DNA of 64,000 bases, from positions 806,001-870,000 of the forward strand of contig NC_088319.1 of the NCBI RefSeq assembly GCF_910592395.1. The letters run 5' to 3'. The stretch comes from Lineus longissimus (lineage: Eukaryota > Nemertea > Pilidiophora > Heteronemertea > Lineidae). The translations under genes and the position numbers were made by a program. This document shows, piece by piece, positions 35,157-47,100 of this stretch (its first letter is position 1; each line of letters starts with the position of its first letter). The notes beneath the pieces were generated by a model. The model did no database searches. It saw only the letters and a list, made by a program, of their open reading frames with translations, and was not told the origin of the DNA.

Positions 35157-35298
35157 GGTTGAAGATCGTTGAGATAGTGTTATTCTCGATATCGGGTCTC
35201 ACTCATATTACGAGCCACGGTGAAGCCTGCTTGTACTACATGTAGTATATTTTAGGCCAGGTAGATCGTCAGATATTGTACTACAGTCAGTTGCAAAC

Positions 35299-35765
35299 CA
35301 TCCTGAGCTTCAGGTTTTTGATACTCCTACGTCCCATACAAAACCCTGAGAAAATCCATTAGAATCGACAACGAAGGGTGGCTGTTCTGATAACCTGATA
35401 CACTGTGCGTAATGTATGTATATATAGTGTTTTATATGACAATAAAATGTATATGAATAAAGTTTAAGATAATCCTATCGTTAAATCGTTTTATACTTCA
35501 TCGATTCTACGCTGTTAAACATTGTGTAGACGTGTAATTGTGTTTTAATTAAGTAATGAAATAAATTTGCAGCGGGGTGCGCGCAATACGAAGGAACAGC
35601 ACTGAAAAATTCAGAATTTTCATAAAAACCCGGATGTTCTAAAAATAGCAGCTAATGAAAATGCGCGTTTCATGGCGCTGATTGACCTTTGACCCTCGCA
35701 AACATGTGGTTTTATCTGTCATCATGGCGTAGTAGTGTTTACATTTTTTCGAGGACTCTTTTTGA
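35299..35765. other. Unannotated spacer
   Basis: AT-rich. No gene or repeat recognised. Confidence 0.5.
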
Positions 35766-35966
35766 TCAAAATACATGTTCACGTTTTGCAACCAGAGAAC
35801 CTTGAAAAATCAATGATTTTCCACTTCCCGTTTTTGACACAACCAAAACATCATTTCCATACATACTGGACTTAATTGCCTTTCTCTGAAAGTCAGTTAA
35901 CTCTAAAACGTGAAATATTTCGCATATTTTCTTCTCTATCCGATCAAATTCTACAAGCGACGCCAT
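35766..35966 (-). pseudogene. RecQ-like helicase N-terminal fragment
   Basis: A 66-residue minus-strand frame from a good ATG contains a Q-motif-like region (ELTDFQRKAI) and a Walker A motif (SKTGSGKS), spaced as at the start of RecQ/DEAD-type helicases. Nothing of the remaining helicase core is found downstream at lower coordinates. A possible donor (caag|gttctc) follows LIFQ, so it could be a first exon, but the absence of later motifs favours a truncated pseudogene or transposon-carried fragment. Confidence 0.55.
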
Positions 35967-36079
35967 CTTTGAAATTTAACTAACCTACCTCGGACCCGAG
36001 CCCTATGGCGCAAAAGACTATACAATTGATAGTGCATCTGAGAGCATTAATTCCTGGGTACGTGGTTTACGAATTTCCG

Positions 36080-36175
36080 AGACTCAAATACAACCGACGC
36101 TCTGATTGGGCGCTTTTTTTGCTACCGCTACAATCCGTCTGAAGGGCATGGATTTCCCCAGGGGTTTGTAATAGC
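36080..36175 (-). repeat. Dispersed repeat shared with the peptide-gene introns
   Basis: Its reverse complement has 'attgtagcggtag', then an A-run, then 'gcgcccaatcagagcg'. The same phrases are found at about 28265-28302 and 32612-32649, just before the duplicate propeptide exons. Confidence 0.6.
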
Positions 36176-36340
36176 GAGAGCTGGAGCATATGGAAAACCA
36201 CTGGGTGCCGACTGAGGATGGTTGCAAACATGCTGTTGCCACTTTAGATCATTAAATGTGACCTGAATGGCTGGTGAGTAGGCCTGGCTTGTCAAGACCG
36301 TGAAAGTGCGTTGGGTCTTAGTTTGTTCTGTGTTAAAGTG

Positions 36341-36578
36341 TTTTTCAGATAGATCTGGCCAAAGGTACTTGGCTGACATCTTTTCAACAAACTGTAATAG
36401 TGTGATCACAAATAGTAATGTTACACAGCCCTGAGCAGCTGGTGTCATAGTTGACCGGCTTTACTTGACACCGTAAACGATACCCTGGTTAAGCCTACTT
36501 AGAGGATAATCGAGTGTTGTGGAACACCAAATGTGAACTGGTCGCATTCCTGAGTTCAAATCGAGTACCTTTGGCCAT
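36341..36578 (-). repeat. Interspersed MITE-like repeat, family 1, copy 6
   Basis: The best-preserved copy. It has perfect 13-bp terminal inverted repeats TGGCCAAAGGTAC...GTACCTTTGGCCA, with the internal family blocks in reverse orientation. Confidence 0.75.
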
Positions 36579-37094
36579 AACGGTATGAAGAACACTGTAC
36601 TTATGTAATGTGATAATAGCATTGCGAAATATGATGTTTAAACCAGATAGTAGCAGCAGACTAGCATGTCGTTTTGAAAGTCACGTTATACATGTTTATA
36701 GAATTACTCACCGTCATTTTGAGCAGACTAGAATTTATGATTGGCTTATTAAGAAATACACACGGAGGATGGACTATGGTCTACCTAATTTATAAATACA
36801 TTGGAGTAAGGCTACAAATTCATATGATCATATCAACTGGCTTAGTACGCAGAGACAACTAGATTGCCTTTGCTTGGAAAGAGTCAATAGTGCAGCTCTG
36901 AACGTCGTCGGTGTGTACATGAACATTTTTCAGACTCGTATTTCGCCATCAGATTCTCGAAGGGTTTTCACAACCTCAAAAACCATTTGAATTTTCTTCA
37001 TTTTACCAAAAACCTCTACTGGGTGTATATCTGTGTTTATGTCCTATTTCCTTTGTATATTTTCGATAACTGAGCGACTACAACTGATACAACC

Positions 37095-39079
37095 ATGACA
37101 ACAGAGGAAATGGAGCTGCAAACATCTGAAGCATCACCTGATCGGACCATCCAGAATCTAGAATTTGCCCTCCAAATAATGACACAGTATGTGTGGGTTG
37201 TTGTGGTCGTACTTGGAATTCCAGGAAACATAATTTCTGGCTTGGTCGCTGTGCATGCGCAGAACCAGCAGGTGTCAATGTGCGTCTACATGCTAGCTCT
37301 ATCTATCTGTGACGCATGTGTTTTATTGCAGTTTGGTTGGCAGTGGCCGCTAACCTACTACGGCATCGACGAGACAGAACTGTTTCTTCCGAGGGAGTAT
37401 ATATTTAAGTAAGAAGGCTCCTCAATATCATGGGTTGAGATTATAATTCGCTTATTGACCCCACCCCCCTTTTAAAAGACCACAAATAGAAAGCAGAGAC
37501 TTCATTTATTGGCGGAAATATTCATCTTCTTCGATTGGTGTTTTGTTAAATCACAGAGAGAAACACAGAACTACCAGGCCCTGATCATTTAAACTTGAAA
37601 TGACCTGGCGATCCCATTCAAACTTGACCTTGGGACTTTGATATAATCCGCAACAAGGAGTAAAATAGGTCATCACAAGCTAGATTCCTAGTACAATGGG
37701 CCCAAATGAGAAAATCTAGGTTTTCACAATGCGTAACGAGTCAACTGATTCTCTGCCTCCTCCTGGTCAAAAAAATGAATTCTTGTCAAAATAAATTTCT
37801 AATCAATAAATTATTCGGATCGATTACAAGCATTACAAGGTATGTCCCCAAAACTTTTCAATACCAGACCTTCACTGCTGTCGTTTTTCCCTTTCAGAAT
37901 CGCGTGGTATTTCGAGTACACATTCGCAATGGCATCCGGTACCTTCCTCGCCATGATGTCGTGCGACCGCTTCATTGCTGTGAGATATACATTGGCTGCG
38001 CGCCATCTATGCGATCCAGCTAGAACTAAACGAATAGTGGTCGTCACCTTTATCGTCATTACTGTTTTGAATTTAAATTTTTTCTTTACCTATGAGTACG
38101 TTTAGGATGAAACTACCGGTATGTATGACCATTGATACCGAGCTGGTGGTCTTTCGTAGGTTAATCAAGACCACTCGGATTTACAAAAAATGCAGACCAA
38201 AACACGAGGCATCAGCAAACGAGGCGTCAGCAAATACATACCTCGAGATCTATCCGAGCGGTCATGATTTATACAACAGACAACTAACTAAGAACCAACA
38301 GCATGTTGTTTTTTGTTTTTTTTTTAAATTCTAAAATAGCTCAACATTTATCGTCAAATTAAAACCAAACGGTCCTTTGTTGCGACACAAGAACCGACTT
38401 TGCTTTGGAAAACACCACTAACTTCGGTCGGATCAACTCTCCAATTTACAAGTTACAACTGGTACATTCATTTCAAAGAATACACTGACCCATCTTACCC
38501 CCCCCCCCCGCCCTCCCCCATGTACTTCATAGAAATCATCTGCAGTTTGTGCCTTCTTATGTTTCAGGATCCGATATCTTGATCATATTGGTTCCAAATC
38601 AGCCTGCCATCGAAGTCCTCACCAGTACCTTTTACATTGTGTTTGGAACATTCCTGCCTTTTACCATCATCTCAATCTGCAACATTGCAATATTAATCAC
38701 AGTAAAACAGGCCTCTAAACAACGGCTGAAGTTGGACCAGTCCGGGAACCCAAGTTCAAAGGATCGTCACTAGAGGGAGACAGCGCATCTAACCCAGATG
38801 TTGATCTGCATATCTGCAGCTTATGTTGTGACGACACTTCCGCTCCGGATGCATTTTTTTGTTGTAGAAATACCGGATGTTGCGGCAATGTACGATATGA
38901 GCGACCCCTATTGGAATCTGAGGTATACACTTGAGAACGTAACAATCGGCATTCTTTGGGCATGTAATCATGCCATTAATTTCTACCTTTACGTGGTGGC
39001 TGGTGGGAGGAAGTTTCGACAAGACATCAGAGAGGTTTCGCGAAAGTTGGCATGTTGCTGTCGGATGAAAACACGTTGA
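37095..39079 (+). pseudogene. Rhodopsin-class (class A) GPCR with two in-frame TAG codons
   Basis: Exons 37095-37408, 37898-38118 and 38568-39079 join in phases 2 and 1, exactly as in the paralog at 62707, for 349 codons. Exon 1 carries TM1-TM2. Exon 2 carries TM3-TM4 with a CDRF motif (residues about 127-130) in place of DRY. Exon 3 carries TM5-TM7 with NHAINFYLY at TM7, as in invertebrate neuropeptide-type receptors. Two in-frame TAGs interrupt it: 38103-38105 (after TM4) and 38771-38773 (between TM5 and TM6). The frame and splice sites on both sides are otherwise intact, so it is a young pseudogene, a null allele, or a case of assembly error or read-through. The ligand is unknown. Confidence 0.8.
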
Positions 39080-39195
39080 AAACTCCCAGCAAAATATATG
39101 AAATAGAAACTTGGAGGTGACGGAATATCTTTGTATTGGAATTGATCCCTCCCTTTGTCAATCAAATCAAAATTGACCCATTTGCGAAATGCCCT

Positions 39196-39581
39196 TGTAG
39201 TGGTGGCATCATTCCTACTAGCCCGGGCTAGAGGGAAATTCCCTTTAGCTCAGTCGGTAGAGTGATGGCCTTATAAGCGAGAGGTCCCGGGTTGGACCTT
39301 GATGTTTTTCCTCTGTTACATTTGGCGCCCAACATGGTAAAAGGGTACTAATAATTTGTTTAGATGCTTTGGACAATGAATTAACCCTTTGTATCACGGA
39401 AGAACCCGGTTATGAGGACACAACTTTCCCGAACAGGGGTAGTATGTAGTGGTGGCATCATTCCTACTAGCCCAGGCTAGAGGGAAATTTCCTTTAGCTC
39501 AGTCGGTAGAGTGATGGCCTTATAACCGAGAGGTCCCGGGTTCAATCCCCGGTTGGACCTTGATGCTTTTTTTCTGTTACA
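39196..39581 (+). mobile_element. Miniature LTR element (TRIM-like) with tRNA-like LTRs
   Basis: Two direct repeats, 39196-39320 (125 bp) and 39445-39581 (137 bp), each begin TGTAG and end TTACA. Just inside the left one (after two bases) is TGGCGCCCAACATGG, closely matching the primer-binding site complementary to animal tRNA-Lys. A purine-rich stretch (acaggggtagta) precedes the right one. The element is flanked by the direct repeat CCCT (39192-39195 and 39582-39585). The 124-bp interior is non-coding. Each LTR holds a tRNA-like segment with A box TAGCTCAGTCGG; the right LTR also has B box GGTTCAATCCC. Confidence 0.75.
39486..39561 (+). repeat. tRNA-like segment inside the 3' LTR
   Basis: A and B boxes and a perfect T-arm stem (CCGGG/CCCGG) are present. 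The 5' bases do not pair with the 3' TTGGACC to make an acceptor stem, and the anticodon stem is broken, so it is not a functional tRNA gene. The 5' LTR version (39240-39300) has lost 12 bp including most of the B box. Confidence 0.65.
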
Positions 39582-41181
39582 CCCTACTACATGAAAGTGA
39601 ATCTTTGTGGTGTCGCCAACTGATGGAATGTTACGAACTTACAGTGTTGCAGTGTTCGTTTTAGAAAAAATTTCATTTGCATTTATAAAACTCCCTGATC
39701 GACATTCTCCAAACGTCGTCAAGTCGCCAAGTCTCACTCCCTACGTGACAATTTCAGCGGGTGCATGTAAATTGGACATTTGGCCCGACGCCCGCGAGAT
39801 CGTCTGATCGAATTACTGCCTCAACCCAACTATTGTCCCAGTTTCTTGAGTTCGTCCTGTACCAAGAGCAACTTCCCGCCACACTTAGCAGGATGCTTTT
39901 TGTCAGACTTCCTGCAAATGCCTAAATGAACCAATTCAAACACTCAGAGTGAGGTAATTAGTGTCGGGTTCACATTAACCCCATTCAACATAGGATTTTT
40001 TTTTTATTTCCCTATTTTGGGAAGCCCTGATATTTTCTACAGATTTCTTCGCAATCGGACAAATCAGGAGAAGTTAGAGAAACCACTAAAAACTCGGAAA
40101 AAGCATCCTGCTAGTGATACCTCTTGCCGCCTGAATGCCTCGCGTCCCTGGAGAAACTGCCCGTACCTCGCGTCCCTGGAGAAACTGCCCGTACTTCTTG
40201 CCTCAAGAGAGGTTACCCGTCCTGTATTCAAGTCTCTTGTGTTCGACCAAGGAGGTGGAAACTGCACCTTCCGATATACTATCATGCGAAACAAAAGGTA
40301 GAGGAGACAAGTACATAACCATGTTCATATCATATTGCAGCACGCCCTGACGCCGGTCACTGGATTGCAGCACTGTTTATTCTATCACAGGTTAGAGCTG
40401 CCATCCAGTAACCCTAAAACAGTTTCAATTGGTTCAAAGCGAGAATAAATATCACTTTAGTAAGGTCAAACCGGGTCACATTACAGCGGAATCGAAGATT
40501 TATGATAAAATTAATTTTTAAGAAAATCACATTGACGGCATTTAGGTTATTTCGGGGATTTTTCTCTGACATCTCTCCGTGGAGATCACAAGTTCCCAGC
40601 ACTTGTAGAACATCCCCTCCGAAAGCAAAACTGGGAGGTACTGAGTGATGATACGATGACCATTCTGTTTTCCGAACACACAATCTACCAGCCAAATAAA
40701 AACATTTTCCCTTCTGATTTGCAATGAATGATCGGTTTTGCTCCACTCTATTTCTATCAGGCTAGGATAAGGATGTCACAGACTACCATGTGATAGCCCA
40801 TCAACAAGCAATTACAACACCAGTTCTTGTTTCGTCTCTGCATTTCACGCTTCGAAATTGTCGCCAGGCCGCATATTTCAGACTTTAGTTGCGTAAACAC
40901 AATTATTAGCTCAGGCTTCCCGTCTAATTATACTGGGAAAGATCTTATATCATACGCGCCCTACATACAACCCGGAAGTCAGTCCGGGAAAATCGACACC
41001 CAATTTTTTTTCGTACTTATAAAACTTTCCACTGCGCGCACTTGATGTATTATCGCTATCGATCAGCGGTAATATCATTCAAAGTATGGCTATCTTGTTA
41101 TGCGACATACCCAAAGTGGCATTCACGTGATAATTCGTCAACAAAACCGTAACAAAGACACTTTTTCTATCGAAATGAACT
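39582..41181. other. Intergenic region
   Basis: No gene supported. The 110-aa minus-strand frame at 40414-40746 resembles nothing known and has no supporting signals. A 28-bp tandem duplication is at 40141-40196. Confidence 0.5.
40141..40196. repeat. 28-bp tandem duplication
   Basis: Two adjacent near-perfect units starting 'cgcgtccctggagaaactgc'. Confidence 0.85.
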
Positions 41182-44100
41182 ATGGCTATAGATATCTTCA
41201 TAGTGAGCTGCGCATGTATCCTACTTTCGGCACCACTGGTTCATCTTATTGGTGAGTATTCACTCTGAGACATTTATCATACAATGTGAAAATCTCTTAT
41301 CGTAATTGTATTTGTTATGGCTTTTGTCTAATCGTTTAATGATGGTGCTTTTTTCTCTCACCACATTTTGGCTCGTCTTGTTTCCAGCTCGCTATCAAGC
41401 GAATCATGAACTAAGTTACTCAAGCTGGCATTGAATTGAATAGATTTCTTAAATCGATTCAGCAAAGTTGTTGTTATTCCTATTCCTTAGGCATGATTTC
41501 TAAGAACAAACATACCAAATTTGCGCGGTCTGGAACTGGTGAGCACCATTGCTGTGAACATTTTATAACCACTGTTTATTATTCATTGAAATTAAAAGTT
41601 ATCTTATGCGTCCCTTGAGACAAAAACAAATGTACTGAGTGACATTTCTAAACCCTTGAAACATTCCTTTATATAAAAAATCATCAAAGAAGGACTGTTT
41701 TCCAGTTGGAACTGTTTTTCTTAAAACATGTACTGGCCATCATCATTGCGACGGGATAATAGGTACAAAACAAAGACATTAGATACATTGTAAATTGATG
41801 TGTTTGGGAATGAAGGAGTGAATGTCACTGAGTGACCTTTTCCTCTGGGGACGAGTCAGGTTAGACGTAAATACAACAATATTTTCGATAATGTTTCAGT
41901 TCCGCCTAAGACACCAGTGTTATCTGGATTTGGAACTGCTGCTGTCGGCTCCTACCGTGAACTCGTCTGTGATGCGTCTCAACCTGATGCCGGGACCATC
42001 ACCTATAAGTGGTATAAATACTCGGTGAAGTATGGTGTAGAGAATTGGGAACACAAAGGACCCATTGGTACAAGTCAGAAGTATATCTTCAATCCAGTGA
42101 CTGAGAAGAAAGTGTTCCACGGTGTCACTGAAGAGTATGTCAAAGGGAAGTACAAGTGTCGAGCATCAAACTCAGCCGGAACAAGAGACAGCGAATGGGG
42201 AGATCTGTTTTTCTATAAACCATGTGAGTTATTCAATAATATAGGCTTCTGAGAAGCAAATGTCCACGTCCCTGCTGGCTGCAAAAACCGATTTCCTCAA
42301 AGTTTAGTTTTACTTAATTGAATCTTATTTTATGATCAAAAAGCACTTTAATATTTTAGTAGCCATGGTTACAGTATATTAATCTTTGTGTTCGTGTACG
42401 CTGACGTAGTCCATTGATTTTTTATATTTTTTTGCTCTGTGTCGCCTATTTCATTCGGCCATTTGAAAAAACTCCCACGAAAAGAACGGTTTTGCTGTTG
42501 ACGTTTCGTTCATCAGAATGGCGCAATACAAGCAGAACTGCAGATCCAGCTAAAGACAGCTTACTTACAGTATAACAGCTGGTGTGCTCTATGGTTGAAA
42601 TGGGAAGCACTTGTGCATTTGTTTTGTTATATTTTGTTATATTTTCAGTATCGCCTGTTCGAATTTTGTTTAAGGTTAATATCACCAATCTTCGAATTTT
42701 GTGCTCCGGCATTTTAGTGATCAATTAAAAAAAGTTTTAAGAAAATAAAAAAAGCTTTCTGTTAGGTTTTAAAATGGCCTATTACATTATTACATGAAAT
42801 CTCACATTTCTGTGTAGAAAACAAAATTTGCTAAAAACTGCATTGAATTTGGTGCATTAGTTAAAGTGAGTGTTGATATTAATATGAGCTAGACTGTATG
42901 CACAATGTGCTTTTATTTTTTCACCAGGTGCTAGCAAGGATGCATCTTTCTACTTTTGGCATATCTGTAACAAAGGTTTTACACAGGTTTTTACAAATAA
43001 AAAATGCACGTGAGGTTCTCATTTTTTCTCTTTGTTATAGTGTTTTCATATTATATTGTTCCGGTCAAATGTACTCAGTTTAACAGTATTATATTTTGCC
43101 AGTTGTATCTGAAAAACACGATAATCTTCTGTCCAACTTTCAGGTTCTTTGTATAATGTGAGTGTTTCACCACCCAAACCAGCTCCCGGAAGTACATTCA
43201 TCCTCAACTGTTACATACCCAATCCAAAAGGTTTGTATGTGCGGTGGTATAAGTGGGCTGATGCTTTATCTGCTGCTACATATGAGGCAGGAGCATATAT
43301 GAAGGAATGCCTTGCTCCAAGTAACCCACGCTACAGTTGGAGCAGCTGCAGTCCACCAAGCATCTCATCACCGACGAAGACATTCAATCTACAAGTCTCC
43401 AATGCTCAGCCTTCTGCTTCTGGTTACTGGAGATGTCAGGATAATGGTCTAAGCTGCTACAGTAACCCAGTCAAGTTAGTTGTGCAAGGTAACGCATCTC
43501 TTCACCTTCCGATTTGAAACAACTTTCGCATGTATAAGGGAACGGAGAGCATGCAACTAAAATGTTTCATCGACACCGATGACTGTTTCCTAATTTTCAG
43601 TACGTATTTCAGGTATAAATACGATATGACCAGTTATGTACATTGTGGATGTTGCTAATTTTGAGGCCGATACTGCAATAGCGTGAGCATCATGAAAAAT
43701 ATCGAAACCAAGTAAAATGCTACGATGAAGTGTATAAAGACAGACGCATACAAAATTGACCACGATTAGCCAGTCATTCACGATACGAGAAGGGCATTGG
43801 TATTCCAAACCAACCTCAACAACCAAATTAATTTTTTCAGCGCCCCCAGGCACGCCACAGGTCACCGGTTTCCCATCAGGACAAGTCATTGCTGGAGCAC
43901 AGCTCAACTTGAAGTGTGTGGCCTGGCCTCCTGGAGATACCTACGATTGGTACAAAGATGGTACAAAGGTTACAACATCATTGACTTACGACTTCCAAGT
44001 GACGAAGGAGAGTGCTGGTGTTTACAAGTGTGTGGCGAGAAATGGTGTCGTGTCTGCCAGTAGCACAGACAAGACATTAGTTGTTTACTGTGAGTTGTGT

Positions 44101-47100
44101 CATTATTCGCATTTTGATAATGCACATGAGATCATTTTGGCGAGACCTCAAAATCCTAAAGCAATTAAAACTCTTTCAAAATAAATTGAATGCTTATTTA
44201 AAACCCGGGAGGCTGTTCTCTGAAAACTAAAGAACAGACTGCCGCCCTTGAAATGAGCATTCGCAACGTTTAAAAACAGTTCTAATCGCTTTAAGATTTC
44301 AAGTTCTAGTCATAATGGCGGTACCTATCGTCAACCCTTAAGAACAATCATTCACTTGTCAATGTTTTGAATATAAAACAATAAGGCCACTTTGACAATC
44401 TAAAACCCTAAAGGTTTTCAAGCAGAATTATACCCTCTTGCTGACGAAAGTAATTCTTACAGAGTTAGTCGTCATTTCAGATAAACCTGATTCCGTTGTC
44501 GTGTCATCGAGAAAGACCTCATCCCATGTTGGGGAAAAGGATAACTTCACCTGCACAGTCTCTGGCGGCAACCCGACCCCGACCGTGAAGATCTACTTAA
44601 AGAGGTCAGGCGGAGCACTAGTAGAGGTCACCCAAGGTCAAGACAGGGTGATGGCTAAAGAAGACAACCAGGCTGAGTACTACTGCGAGGCGAAGGTCAC
44701 TGGGTATCCCCCCTTCGATATGACTTCAAGCAGGAAGACATACACTGTCACATGTAAGTTTTATCTTTTGCGAAATCTCAGTCTACTTCTGCATTATGAG
44801 CGTGTGAAAACTGTTATAGAGCTCCAACTGGTCTATTTTAAGTGCTATAAATCTCCAACTCGTCTATGTTAAGTATTGGTTATCACAATGAATAAACATC
44901 GAACTCGGCCGGAACAAGAGACAGCGAATGGGGAGATCTGTATGTCTCATAGACAATGTGAGTTATTCAATAATATAGGCTTCTGAGAAGTAAATGTCAA
45001 CGTCCTTGTTGGTCGCTGTGCTATTACCGACTTCCTCGAAGTGTAGTTTTTCTTAAGCAATTAAAACTCTTTCCAAATAAATTGAATGCTTATTTAAAAC
45101 CAGGGAGGCTGTTCACTGAAAAACAAAGAACAGACTGCTGCCCTTGAAATGAGCATTCACAACGTTTTAAAAAAGTTCTAATCGCTTTAAGATTTCAAGT
45201 TCTAGTCATAATGGCGGTACCTATGGTCAACCCTTAAGAACAATCATTCACATGTCAATGTTTTGAATATAAAACAATAAGGCCACTTTGACAATCTAAA
45301 AACCTAAAGGTTTTCAAGCGGAATTATACCCTCTTGCTGACAAAAGTAATTGTTACAGAGTTAGTCGTCATTTCAGATAAACCTGATTCCGTTGTCGTGT
45401 CATCGAGAAAGACCTCATCCCATGTTGGGGAAAAGGATAACTTCACCTGCACAGTCTCTGGCGGCAACCCGACCCCGACCGTGAAGATCTACTTAAAGAG
45501 GTCAGGCGGAGCACTAGTAGAGGTCACCCAAGGTCAAGACAGGGTGATGGCTAAAGAAGACAACCAGGCTGAGTACTACTGCGAGGCGAAGGTCACTGGG
45601 TATCCCGTCTTGGATATGACTTCAAGCAGGAAGACATACACTGTCACATGTAAGTTTTATCTTTTGCGAAATCTCAGTCTACTTCTGCATTATGAGCGTG
45701 TGAAAACTGTTATAGAGCTCCAACTGGTCTATTTTAAGTGCTATAAATCTCCAACTCGTCTATGTTAAGTATTGGTTATCACAATGAATAAACATCGAAC
45801 TCGGCCGGAACAAGAGACAGCGAATGGGGAGATCTGTATGTCTCATAGACAATGTGAGTTATTCAATAATATAGGCTTCTGAGAAGTAAATGTCAACGTC
45901 CTTGTTGGTCGCTGTGCTATTACCGATTTCCTCGAAGTTTAGTTTTTCTTAAAGGGAACTGAAACCGCCAAGCCAGTTCGTATGACCTCGTTTTCATTTC
46001 CCGCGTATCGGGTGATCAGAACGAGGCATGAATGAAACATGGCGCCTAGCTGTCAATCATTGAGTGACGTCACTACTATGGAATTTACTACGAAAACTCA
46101 TGAATGAAAGATCGCATGACTCACGTGATTCTCACATGATTCTCAATAATAACAAATTGAACTGCGCATGCTCGGGCACTGGGGGCGGAGCTACAAATCT
46201 GAACTCGAATAGGAAGTTGGAAGTTTGACTTTCTCGGGCGGTGAAAGTCGAAAAGTTGAATAAATCGCTCGGCGGTTCCAGTTCCCTTTAAGCAATTAAA
46301 ATTCTTTCCAAATAAATTGAATGCTTATTTAAAACCCGGGAGGCTGTTCTCTGAAAAACAAAGAACAGACTGCTGCCCTTGAAATGAGCATTCACAACGT
46401 TTTAAAACAGTTCTAATCGCTTTAAGATTTCAAGTTCTAGTCATAGTGCCGGTACCTATGGTCAACCCTTAAGAACAATCATTCACTTGTCAATGTTTTG
46501 AATATAAAACAATAAGGCCACTTTGACAATCTAAAAACCTAAAGGTTTTCAAGCGGAATTATACCCTCTTGCTGACGAAAGTAATTCTCACAGAGTTAGT
46601 CGTCATTTCAGATAAACCTGATTCCGTTGTCGTGTCATCGGGAAAGACCTCATCCCATGTTGGGGAAAAGGATAACTTCACCTGCACAGTCTCTGGCGGC
46701 AATCCGACCCCGACCGTGAAGATCTACTTAAAGAGGTCAGGCGGAGCACTAGTAGAGGTCACCCAAGGTCAAGACAGGGTGATGGCTAAAGAAGACAACC
46801 AGGCTGAGTACTACTGCGAGGCGAAGGTCACTGGGTATCCCGTCTTGGATATGACTTCAAGCAGGAAGACATACAATGTAACCTGTAAGTTTTATCTTTT
46901 GCGAAAACGGTTTCTCTAACTTGTCTTCGCTAGAAATCCGACATTTCGGGGAAAAGTCGGACAACGTCACACTTTTGTCTAATCAATCAGCGAAAAGTTG
47001 GAGAAACCGTTAAGAAGTCAGAAAAGCCTCCAAAAAGTGTAAGATGAGTCATCGTTATGTACTGGTACATGTAGTTATTTGTTCCATTTTACAAGTCGAA

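Larger units (their letters stand above)
30952..35298. repeat. 4,347-bp tandem duplication, copy 2 (uninterrupted)
   Basis: Direct repeat of 24215-30951 without the retroelement. By eye, the part right of the insertion point is about 99% identical, while the left 0.7 kb differs at roughly 2-3% of positions. It carries a second peptide gene and a second set of kinase 5' exons. Confidence 0.95.

Noticed and set aside
39240-39561. Two functional tRNA genes
   Set aside because: The A/B boxes look good, but acceptor and anticodon stems do not pair and the left copy lacks most of the B box. They lie inside LTR-like repeats.
40414-40746. 110-aa minus-strand frame
   Set aside because: No recognisable motif and no conserved neighbour; likely chance.
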